This document shows, piece after piece, positions 24,201 to 36,200 of a stretch of DNA of 64,000 nucleotides (position 1 is its first letter; the number at the start of each line of letters is the position of its first letter). This DNA is from Gambelia wislizenii. Taxonomy: Eukaryota; Chordata; Lepidosauria; Squamata; Crotaphytidae. Both the position numbers and the translations under genes were made by a program. Under the pieces are notes generated by a model, which saw nothing but the letters and a program-made list of their open reading frames with translations, made no database searches and was not told the DNA's origin. The stretch lies in contig JAUMIR010000001.1 in the NCBI GenBank assembly GCA_030847615.1, forward strand, positions 365,730,687 to 365,794,686, in the 5' to 3' direction.

Positions 24201-27200
24201 TTGCTACAACTAACATTAACCTAAGACTTTCTGGCTTTGCTGTGGGTGAAAAGGTTTTGTCAAAATTGGTGTAGCGCTCCTGTGAAAACCCTTTTGCAAC
24301 TAAGCGTGCCTTGCATTTTTGTGTCCCATCAGGCATGCCCTTCAGCTTGTACACCCACCTGCAACCAACAACCTTTTGGTCTTTGGGTCTCTCAACTACT
24401 TGGAACACTTTTCTCTCAACTAATGACTCGAGCTCAGAGTCCATGGCTGAGTTCCACTTCTCCTGCTCTTCCTGGGGAAACTTTAGGAGATCCTGAAAAC
24501 TTGCAGGTTCCTCTGCCATGACATTGCACAATCTGGCTTCCTGAACAACAAACCTGTCAGGACCCTTTCTAACTCTCCTTAACCTTCTGGGAATGAGCAC
24601 CCTAGTTCTGCCTGATTCATTTTCACTTGCACTGCTGCTATCTCTCCCTGTGTCAGGCTCTCTTTTCAGAAACATGTCAGGCTCAATGCTTGTTTGTGGT
24701 GGTGTGTGTGTTGGAGTGGCATGTGAAGTGTCAAGCTTTTCTTCCTCTGCCTCCCCTTCATCATCAGGCATTATCACCCCTCCATTTGTGGGACTTTTGG
24801 GAGTTGTTGGCACATCCCTCCCCAAGGGAACAAACACCTCCTGACTGAAATGCAATCTATCCCATCCTGAGTGCATTTCAAAATTTGCAGTCCTGGAGAA
24901 TACCGCCTTTCCAGGATGGAGAGAAAACCTGTACTTATTGCCCTCATAGCCAAGGAAATGCAGCCTCCTGGTCTTAGACTGCCCTGGTTTCCTTAAGCTT
25001 GGGGGTATCAGTAGATTTGCATACTGGCTGAAAATCCTCAGTTGCTTGAGGTTTGGTGCTCTACCATATAATAGATAAAATGGGGCTGGTTGACACTAGA
25101 CATCCCCATCTATTCAAATGGTAAGCAGCAGTCACCACTGCCTACCCCCATAGCCCAGCTGGGGCTTGTGCATCTTCCATCATGCATTCCATCATGCACT
25201 TCAACATCCCAGTTTTTCTTTCTGCAAGCCCATCCTCCCCTGGAGATGCTGGTGTTGTGGTGTTGTGTCTAATGCCTCTCCTACACATCCAGGTCTGCAA
25301 ATGTTAGACAAGAATCCCCCTCCTCTATCTGACACCAGACTGGAAATCTTATAAGAAGGGAATTCTTTTTCAACTGCATTCACCCACTCATAGAACCTGT
25401 CTGCAGCCTGACTTTTCTCCTTCAAAAAGTATACGTAGGTGTACCTAGTGTGTCTGTCCACAATCACAAGGAAATCGTGGTTTCCCCCTTCAGTAGGCTT
25501 GTAGGGGCCTGCTAAATCAGCGTGGACAACTTCAAAGGGTCTCTTGGTGACACACTGGGTCTTTTTGGCAATTGGGAAGGCTTTCACCTTTACTTTCCTG
25601 CACACGCACATTCTAAAAATCTTGTTTTTCATGCTTAAACCAGGGCACACTTTTGCTAGCAGTTTTTCATGCTTAAACCAGGGCACACTTTTGCTAGCCC
25701 TTTTAACCCTTTGTAACTGGCGTGGCCCATTACCCTGTGATAATAATGGACACACTTATCATGCAGGGGCATATTATCTGCAGGGTTCACATTTGCTACC
25801 TTCTCTTTAGGCAACATGCAATACAATCCATGTTTCTTTAACCCTTTTGCACAGACATTATGCATATTATGCTTTTCTGTTATTGTACAGTGTTATCCCT
25901 CAAATAGCGCTTTATAACCATCAGTAGTCATCTGGGACACACTTAATATACATTTCTCCAGTTTGCTAACACATAACACATTTTCAAACTCTTTACCAAA
26001 AGATGGCACATATGCAGTGCCCATTTTTTTGCACCTTGCTGGGAGCACCATGTGCAAGATTAATATTGGTTATGGAAACATGTTTTACATTCCTTAATAG
26101 TTTTAAATCATTAACCATATTGTATGTTTCCCTCCTATCAAGCAACCATATAATTCCCTCAGCACCTTCAGGATGGTGTCTTGCTACAGAAGCATGGCTA
26201 GCAGCCTGAGAGGATGCACCCCTCCTTTGCCTTGTAGCTGCCACCCCTCCTATCTGGTGCAGGTATCTTACAGTCCCTCTGTAAATGCCTGGGCTTCTTG
26301 CATCTGAAGCAGTGTCTCACATAGCTGCAAACTCCCTCCTCCACAGATGCCTCGATGTGTTGCTGTGCTCTCCTGATTCTGTCTGGTAATTTGTGGCTGT
26401 TTACTCCCCTCCATCTGGGAGTCAAATTGCTGGCATTGGACCTCTTTCACAATGTGTCCAGCTATCAGGTCCACGGACAAATCAAGTTCCCTGATAGTCT
26501 GCAGACTGTACATGAGGAAATCCCATTCTTTAGGTAGACTGCCCAATAAAATAAAACACATGGGCTTCTGGAATGTCCACCCCTCTATTAGCCACCTCCT
26601 GGAACAGCTGCCCCATCTCCTCCAAATGGGCTTTCACACAGCCTCCAGGGCACAGCTTTATGTTATAAAGTCTCTTAGTCCATATCATCTTTGAGAGGCA
26701 GGATGAATTCTGATGAATTGTTTTCAAAGCTGCCCAAAGCTGGAAGGCTGTCCTTGCTTGGGCTGCGTGTATCAACTGGGAGAGGCTGAGTGATAAGAGG
26801 ATTGCAGCTCTAGCTTTCTGATCTGCTAGCCTGAATGCTGCAATCTCATCTTCTGAGCCGTCTGGAGCCACACTTTCATTCTCCAAAACGTGCCACAAAT
26901 TGTCCTTAATTAATAAAGCCTCACATATATGTTCCAGGCTGGATAATTGTCATCAACCAATTTCTCAAAATGGACGTGGCTAGTATCTGCCATTCTGCTG
27001 CTTGAATCAAAAAATCTCCAGCTATTAAACACAAACAGCTGGCAGCTGGCAGCTATTCAAGGTTAGTTGAAGATAGCTGTACTACAGAGACCTGGCTGAA
27101 ACTTAAAGGTTTCACTGCCAACTAGCCAAAAACACTAAAAACAAAAGAGTTTCTGGGAACTTTTCCAGGTGTACCTTATCTAATCTGAGATCAATCACTG

Positions 27201-30200
27201 GGCCCATAAGCCCTGTCAGGGGATGATAGGACACTCAATCCCTGGCAGAAGCCAAAAACCATCTCAGCAGACTTAGTAGCAACCCGTTCCCAAGAATACT
27301 GACACACAGAGTGTTTGACATCCAAATAAACAGGAGGCACTTTTATCTTCAAAGTCAAGCAGTTGTAATATGTACAAATATTTACAATTGAAGGATAACT
27401 GCTTCGTCAGACATCAGCATTCACAAGAAGAGAATGAGCTCTGCACGGAGCGCTCTTATATACACAGTTACAGGGCATTGGCTTATTCAACCACATGGGT
27501 GCATTACATCAGATCTTGCGCTCCAGAAGTATGCCCTCTAGTAACCCTCCTTCTGCAACTATAAACCAGGGCTAGCATGACTTGGCAGTTCATTGGCTTC
27601 AGCCATCATGACTCAGCATGACTCTGCAGTTGTTTGGGCATTTTCTCTAGCGTTCAGTTTCCAGCTCCTGACATATATGTATTCCAAAACATAGCATCAC
27701 CGTCTAAAAAGACTGTAACTATTGTTTCTCTTTGTGTGCAAATATATGTAGAATTAAAGGATTAATCCAATTGATTAAAATTAACCTAAATCATTAAAAC
27801 ACACAAAATTATTCCACAATGAAGTATTCAATTGAATGACAGCCCCATCTATTACAAGTTCCAATTTTTTAAAAAATATTTTGTTACCAGCCACTATATA
27901 ACCAAAACAGTAATGCCTTTTTTGCCTCATTGTATGTACCTGTTGTGTAGCCATCCTAGCTCCCATCTAATTGTATATCTTTAACATCCATCTGTATTTG
28001 GATGGGATGGGATGTCTTCCAGAGAACCCCTTTTGCTTGTTCCTCCTTTCTCATTTGGTTTCAATGGGAGAGGGAGATTACCTATGGAAGCTCCAGGCTG
28101 GTATTGATAATGGGCCCAATCCTATTGCAACTCAGGGAACAGAGGGATCAAGAGAGTCCCTAGTCCCTCAGAGGAAAAGAATAGCTACTGGTTCCATGTA
28201 CTGACACATTATAAATGGATGTGCAAAATGTTGTGAAGGCTTCCGAGCAAAGATTCACAAGAATTGTGGAATGAGAAGACGGGGGACTTTATCAGACACG
28301 GCAGAAATTGCACAGTGATGATATCATGGTAGCCCAAACGGGTTCTGCTATCACACAACATGATCATCCTCCCGTGATCAATCTGTGTTCCAGCCACGAA
28401 TAAGGCGTCACTTTTCATTGATGGGACAAGCTGTTAATAGCTCTCAATATTGTTTTTTTCACAGTATTGAAGTGTGTGTGAACCCACATCCCGCTGTAAT
28501 CACAAGATTACAACATGAATGAGCGGTCTTCTTCTCCCCCTCCCTGTTCCCAGCAAGAAAACTTCTAGGTGGGAACATTAAAACTATCCACAGGATGCTT
28601 TTTTAATGAACTGTCCCAGTTTGTTTGCATGTTTTTAGGTTTGTTTAAGTGCTTGTGTATTCATTTACTTTGTTAATTCAGGGTTTTGTGGAACTTTTAA
28701 GCATGCTAGCATCTTCTTATGAGAACCACCGGAATCTCGGCCATGCTAAATCACAGAAGTAGATTCTCGTTCTTAAGGTGCTAGCGGTGATCATGCAATA
28801 ATTCCGCAATGTGCAATCGTAAGTGTAATAATGCCACTATGTTTCCGCTTTCCTCAATAGTGGAATTACAGCATTTTTAGCTGCTAGTCTGATAAAGTCC
28901 TATGTCAGATGCAGTCAAACCTTCAACCTTCATTTCCCATACAGTACATGACAATTAATGTGTGTGTGTGTGTGTGTTACAGCAGTGAGGTGAGTGCTTC
29001 TAAACCCAAGGAAATATCACCATCTTCTTACTGTAGAAACACAATGGTTACATCCCTTATTTTTGGAGTCACAGAGCTAAACCTTCTGTGTCTAAAGAAG
29101 AGGAATGTACCAGAGAACCTTTGTTGGTATCTTAAAAATGTATCACTATTACATGGTTGAGCCAGGGCTGCTCTTATCTCATGCCTTAATGTAAAGGCTC
29201 TTGGCAACTTCATAGCTACAAAGCTCAGGTCTTTCCAAGATCACCTGATGTATTTGAAACAACTAATACCTTTAAAGAGATTAAGTTCTACATGGAAATG
29301 GGTTTCTATTTTCCCTTATTACTGCTCAAGATACAGGAAAAGTATGACGAGAATATAATAGACTGCATCAGTCAGTACAAAACATTAATCTCACTAAAAA
29401 GGAACGAAAGGAAAAATGAGGCCATCAAACTGCCATCTGCTTCTCCCTAGAGGCAAAAGTTAATTCTGTGGTTATTTTAATAATGAGGAAACATTATGAT
29501 CTTTCAGTAAAAATATGCGTGTGTATATATTAAAACTCCTGGTAAGGAGTTGACACATTCTATACTCTGATCCACAAAGCTCCTGTCAAGTATGAAGTGC
29601 ACAATGCGCTGGGAGTAAGGCTCATTAAGATCCTATTAATTTTCTCCCTAAAATAATCATTCCTTTTGCTATTATGAGAGGATGAGCGAGGGATCTCTTC
29701 TTCCCTAGTGGTTTCTGCTGTACTGGATAATGCAGGATGATTGTTTGCCATTTTAAGAGCTCAGAGTTGTCTAAAAATCTTCAACATTTCATTTCTTGAA
29801 CACAACAAACATTCATTATAGAGGCTGTCATGTTGTGGTGCTGCAAATCCTGTCAATTTTGACATTTTAATAAGTAACATTGCATACATGTTCTTTTACG
29901 CCATATGTACATAATATCTTTACAGTGTATGTGCTTTGGAGACTGCCCTCTCCTCAATTTCTGCTTTTTTATCCATCCTTATATTCTCCATAATTCTTTG
30001 GTGAAAGCAGCTGCCTCACTTCTGTACAGCTCCTAACACACTAAAGTATTGGCTGCAGAAGATGCAGCAATCTGGCAATTGTGGTCTTTATTTTTTTTAA
30101 AAAAAATGTTTTTCCACCGTTACTGTCACCTTAATCTGTGATATTCCAGTCTTAATGTTGCAGTTGCTACCTTTGTTCCTGCCATGTCTTGCTAGTCACT

Positions 30201-33200
30201 ACCTTCAATAGCATCCTGATCTACAAAAATTTAATAGGCAATGCTGTTGCTGGAGATAAATGATGGGAAATGCTTTACTTGCTGGGTTTTTCCATGGCAG
30301 GCTACTGGTAAATAAACATGAACAAGGTCAGGAACAGGGGGGTGGCAGACCTCTTTACAGTATTTATTTTTTTAAGGACTGTAGATAATGAACCCAAAAT
30401 CAGAATTTAAAATTAAGCTGTCCATGCACACATGCATTATAAACTAAAGAGGAAGATGGAAATGCCTACCTTTCATAAAGTCTGGGCTTGGGATGTGTTA
30501 AGGCTACACCTTTTCTTTGCAATTGCAGAGAAATTACTGAGAGCAAATGGCTGCAAAGTAAGGGAGGCTGCTGCTAAGTGGAGCAATCCCCCTGGCAGCT
30601 CATTATGCTGCAAGGTTAAACAAATGCACTAATTCAAATCCAGTTAACTCAAAACTCACAGATATATTCCAAGCATTGCACTTGGCTTTCCCAAGTAAAG
30701 TGCCCCTGACCAGAGTCTATTCTGTGTATGGCATAGAGATGGAGTGGGAGCAGCTGTCATGCTCTCTCTCTCTCTTTCTTTCTTTTTTTTTAAATACAAC
30801 CCCAAGAAAATAGAGCTGGTTTTATAGCGGAAGGAGCAGAAACAGCCAGCAGAATGAACAGCATCATCTATTATTTATGTTGCTTTTGGGTCAAACAAGT
30901 AAGCTTTGCTAATTGAAAAGACACTGTGAAATATTTCTAATATCAATGAACACAACATGTACTGATGCCCTCTACCCCTTGGGTTAGGTGGTAAGCTTAT
31001 CCGATGCCACAGGATTTCTGCAACTGTTAAGGTCGGAAGGACCTTCTTCCTAACCTTTTAAAATGATGCCTCTCCCTCTTATAGTACAGCAACTTTTGTG
31101 TGGCATTGGCACAATGCCATTGTCTCTGACATTTAGGGCTGCCAACTGACCATTAAAAAAACAAAACAAAAGCCAGGCAGCTTGTTTTTGCAAAGTTTGG
31201 GCCAGCTACAACACGATTATAAAAACTGGTTACCAGGTATGAAGCTGAAGAGCTGGATACTGTAACTGGGAAGCACTGGATCTGCAGAGTATGTCTCTTA
31301 GACTTAGTGACATGTCAAGAGGGCAATGCAGTCTGAGGACCTTTTCCCTCCCTAGCATAAGTTCAGAAATAGTACTGTCTTTTGTACTATTAGAGTAAGT
31401 AGGTGGTGCATTATACTTTTGGTAGAGTCACCAAGTTAAGTCTATATGGAATTTTCAGTGGTTAATGAGCAGAATGATCCATGCCATCGTATTTCCAATT
31501 TCTATGTAAGGTTGTGAAAACTGACAGGAAGAGAATCAGCTTATTTGAAATGGTGCTCTGGTGGAGAGTTCTACAGACACCACAGACTGCCAAAAAGATA
31601 AATGAATGGGTTTTAGAGCAAATCAAGACTGTACTCTTGCAAGTTGCCAAAATGACCAAACTGACACTGTCATGGTTTGCCAAATCATGAGACAACATGA
31701 CTCATTAGAAAAGGTGACAGGGGAAAATTTGGGACTTGGGTATTTTGAAAAATATGTCTGGATTTTTGTACGTATGTCTGTAAGAATAAAAGAAAATTAT
31801 TATAAAATAGATTAAAATTATTCAATGTTGTGTTGGAGGGGATGCCAAGAAACTGGCACCTATATCCACATGCGGTGGAATTGTTAATATGTACAGAAAT
31901 TTTGGCAAATGGTATTTAAAGAGATAAGAGAGATGATGGGACAAGATCTAGAAATCTTGTCCAGGCATTGCATGATTATCAATTTATGACAAGATTAACT
32001 GTACTCAAATTATTAAGGATTTGATTACAAATTTACTAACAGCAGCAAGATTAATGATACCCCAAAACTGGAAGATTGAAGGTGTTTATCAAATAGAGGA
32101 ATAGTACAGAGAAGTTTGGGATATTGTTATCCAAGATAAATTAACATGTAGACTTAAAAAAAGATTATGGAAAAGTAAAAATTTTGGAAGCCATTTGTAG
32201 AATATGTTTTCTTAAGAAAAAAGAGGCATCTACCTCCAAAAGAGTCGCTGCAATTTTGGAAAATGGAATAATTAAATGGTATAGATGGTCCTGGAGGTTC
32301 ATGTTCCTGTTACTTCACTGTCTAACACAAGTATGGGGTTTATGTGACCCTCTAGATATTACTGGACTGCAATCCCATCAGCCCTCACCATTTACTATGC
32401 AGGCTAAGGTTGGTGAAACTGTGGTCCCATAATATCTCAAAGGCTGCATGTCCCCTAGCTCTCATCAAAAAATGCAGGTACGACTGCTGATTCTCTGTTC
32501 CCTCTCTACTTTCTGTGAAAATATTTCATAGTTTGAAAGATGGAATAGTTTAGGTAGTTGCCGTGTAACATTTAATATCTCTTGATTGTGTGCTTGCTGC
32601 TTCAGTAGTTACTTTTAGGGGGTTTGTTAATAAAAGCAATTAAAAACAAAACACTTTCATGAAAATGTGAGAGATTTTGTTCATACACAAACTTTATTCA
32701 CTGTTGTTGTTGTTGGTATCCCATCATCCTCCCAGAATTGGGGCTGAAGATGGCTTACCGTTTAAAAGAGTTAAAAAGAGTAATATAGTGAAAAACATAC
32801 AAAAAGTGAACATTATAATAAATTTAAACTAGTCACAATATTAAAAAAAAAACACTTCAAACTTCAGACTTTTGGGTTGAAGATGGCACTCTAAAGCTCC
32901 ACATAGGGGGAAAGTGCTGGTTGTGGCAGTTGCCACTTAGGGGTTGTGTAACTGGCAGAAATTGTCTCCCTGGTATGGGAGACTCGGAGGATATCCTTGC
33001 ATGAGTCCAATACCAGCTCTGGGTAACACTGATTTGTGCCATCCAGACGTGAGAGAGACTGAGGGGACTGAAAGGTAACATCAAGCCCCACTGCAATCAA
33101 GCCTTTTAGCGGTGTCTGCTCAACTTTCTTAATTGCCCTGTAATATCATCCACAATGAAGCAACTAAGTTAAGGAACTTGCCAGTTTATTGGGAATGTAT

Positions 33201-36200
33201 AACTTCTGTGAGTAACTTCTACAAACAAAAAGTAAGTAATTGCATGAGAAATACTGTACAACTTAGAGGAGATGGACCTAAAAGCTGTGGGGAAAGAATG
33301 GAGAAATGTTTCAAGTGTTGGGAAAAGAAACAGATGAAAGCTAATCAATTTGGATTTCAGAGTACAGTACTTAAAAACTAATTTTTCAAAGGGACTACAA
33401 AGTGTTTAAAAAACAACCTAAGATGGTGGATTAGAGAAAAAAAGAATGTATTGTTTACTTATGGAGATAAAGTCAAGATCATCTTCTTGTTGTATAGAGA
33501 AGAAGTGAATTGTGAGCTAACCTCTGAGGAACTGATTAAATATACAGAAAATATAGTTAAAATTAGAGGGTCAGCTTAAAGGGTGAAATAGCAAGAGCTA
33601 GTGGACAAGTAAATAGATTGAAATGAAAAAATTATGCTGTCAGTGGTTGTCAACCTGTGGGTCCCATATGTTGTTGGACTACTGTTCCCAGGAGCCCTCT
33701 GAGGTCTCACCTTGACAGCCAGGTGGTCCTCCCAGTCATTAGTGAGGCTGTAGGGTTGAACTCACAGCTTCACTAATGACTGGGAGGACCACCTGGCTGT
33801 CAAGGTGAGACTTCAGAGGACTCCCAGGAACTGTAGTCCAACAACATCTGGGGACCCACAGGTTGAGAACCACTGGTTTAAAGGTTAACTTTTACAGCTT
33901 TTACAGCTGTCAAAATGACTTTAACCTACAGTAGCACCCCTGCATTAAAGGATTCAATTATCCACGGTTTCAGTTTCAGCACAGCTACCATAGAGTCTTC
34001 CTAGAAAACGTGTCCTTTCTAGCTATTTTCTAGGTCCTCCAAGGCAACTCTATGGTATTTTAAACCAGAAGGCCCATTATTTTCAATAGTGTTTGCTATT
34101 ATCCATGGATGTCGCTATCCGCGGTGGGGCCTGGAAGCAATCCCTCACGGATACAGGGGTCCTACTGTAATTTGATCTACCAATTGATGTGATGGATGAG
34201 AAGCAGTTGATCCTATATGAGATTAAACAGATGAACAAACAGATGAGGATGGAGATGAGGCAGTTTACTATGAAATTGAGGGATGATGTTATACAGATGG
34301 TGAAAGAAGAATTTAAAGGCACAGAGATGACAACAGGTCCTGGAGAACAAGATGAAAAAGTAGAGAAACTACCAGATAAGAATGTTTATGATAATGAGGA
34401 AATGGAGATTAAGTTGGAGATCTGAAAAATTGTTAAAGAGATTCAGATACAAGAAATCAAAGGAAATTTTGGTGAAGTAGAAGGGAAGAAGGTTAATTTG
34501 GAATTTTTTGATGAGCACCAAGTTGTCCAGAAATATGAAAATGGATGGAAGATGGACATGGTTGAAGAGAGATCCAAGAAGAGATGCTGACATAGGAAAA
34601 ATAGAATTGAAGAGACATATTTGAAATGATATTGTATGTTGTCCGGAATATGTTTCTTTGGGGCTGTTCTCTTTTTTTCATAAAATGGTGGGAATTCCAC
34701 AAGAGATCATACGTCAGATATAAAAAGGAATACCGTATATTCTGGCGTATAAGACTACTTTTTCGCCCAGGAAAATCTTCTTAAAAGTCTGGGGTCATCT
34801 TATACGCCAGTGTCATCTTAGGCTGGGTGGGGAGAGGCTTGCCAGCCACCTCCCGTGCCTCCCCAACCTGCAATGGGCCCATTGTGAGTTGGGGAAGCGC
34901 AGATGTTTGGCTGGCAAGCCTCTCCCTAGCCGGCTTTCGACCCTTGAGTGTTTGGGGGAAAGGCCGATAGAAGCAGGGCACTCACTGAGAAAACCGCTGG
35001 TGGTTTCCTCAGTGAAAGCCCCACTTGAATTGGCCTTTCCCCCAAACACTCAAGGGTCAAAAGCCTGTTCAAGAGGGAAGCTGGCTAAGGAGAGCTCCCA
35101 CTAAGCAAGCTTCCCTCTTGAACCAGCTTTAGACCCTTGAGTATTTGGGGCAAAGATGGATTCAAGCAGGGCACTCACTGAGGAAACTGCTGGCAGTAAT
35201 TTGAATTAAAATTACCATATTGGAATCACAATCTGATTTTTTTAAAAAAAATATTTGGTGCGCATTGGAAGAGGGGTAGTCTTATACGGTGAGTATATCC
35301 CAAACTCTATATTTTAACTGGAAAAGTTGGGGGTTGTCTTATACGCTGGAACATACATAGATGTTTAGGTTGTTTGGGTGGAATCTGGTTTTGAAAAAAA
35401 GATAAAGAGGATCTGATATTGAAATTAAGTACAGCAATGAACATGAAAGTTATAGGGATGTATGAAATATAGAAAAATAAGGTATGTTGAAAGCTTTTAT
35501 TGAGAGAATTTAAATAAATAGTGTTTTTTGGAAAATAGAATTAAATTAAGGGAAATTAGGGTATGATTAAAACTTGCAAGTGTATTTCCTTACAGAATAA
35601 AGATTTTTATTTTTTTTTACTTAGAAGAAAAGTGGCTGGATAAACTTTAGGTTTTTAAATAGATTGATGTGATTATTTGATAAAGAGATTATTAGGTAAT
35701 GTTAGAATGGATATATGAGTAGAAGTCTGAAAAGTAATGCCATGCATTTTTTATTTAGAAGAAGACTGGTTGGAGAAATTATAGGCTTTTAATTAGTTTA
35801 ATTGACTAACTAATAGACATTTAGGTAATATTAGAATGGATATATAAGTAGACGTTTGTAAAGCAGCACTATAGAGGAAGTAAAATAAGTTGATAACTAT
35901 AACCAATTGCTGGCAAATAGGTAGCCAATTGTGTAATCGCCTTTTTAGTTGATTTTTTATTGGTGCGTATTGTGTGGTGTTAATGTGGTTTTTTAATTAT
36001 TTATTCTCAATTATGTAGTCTTTCCTTATATGTAGTTTTATATTATAAAATGTTTGTGCTTAATAAAAATATTTTTAAAAACCACTTCAAATCTCTAGTT
36101 AAAAGAATAAAATGCAATTTAAAAAGACTGAAAAGCTATTAAAAACAGAAGAGTTTAAAACAATACAGCACCCCCTAGCCCATTCTTTAAAAACTTTCTG

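Larger units (their letters stand above)
22395..27673 (-). mobile_element. Complete Ty1/copia LTR retrotransposon, minus strand
   Basis: A 5.28-kb element with two LTRs (22395-22850 and 27214-27673) and a 5-bp target duplication TATAT (22390-22394 and 27674-27678). Minus-strand order is gag with zinc knuckle, protease region, gag-pre-integrase zinc motif, integrase, reverse transcriptase, RNase H. Integrase before RT defines Ty1/copia as opposed to gypsy. A purine tract GGAGGGGAT abuts the 3' LTR (22851-22859). The LTRs differ at about 6 of their first 130 positions. Reading frames are broken and several active-site motifs altered, so this copy should not move by itself. Confidence 0.95.
33131..36080 (+). 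mobile_element. L1 LINE, plus strand, with three nested DNA elements
   Basis: Purine-rich L1 sequence with an ORF1-like reading at 34189-34425 ([20 protein letters not shown], a Met/Lys/Glu coiled coil) and an A-rich 3' end (TTAATAAAAATATTTTTAAA at 36058-36078). The ORF2 part is missing. It is interrupted by MITEs at 33641-33875, 33929-34167 and 34733-35357. The 3' part (35590-35870) contains an imperfect tandem duplication of about 140 bp. Confidence 0.65.

Noticed and set aside
23474..24521. Plus-strand frames across the copia RT region
   Set aside because: Antisense to a clear Ty1/copia pol reading; no motif of their own.
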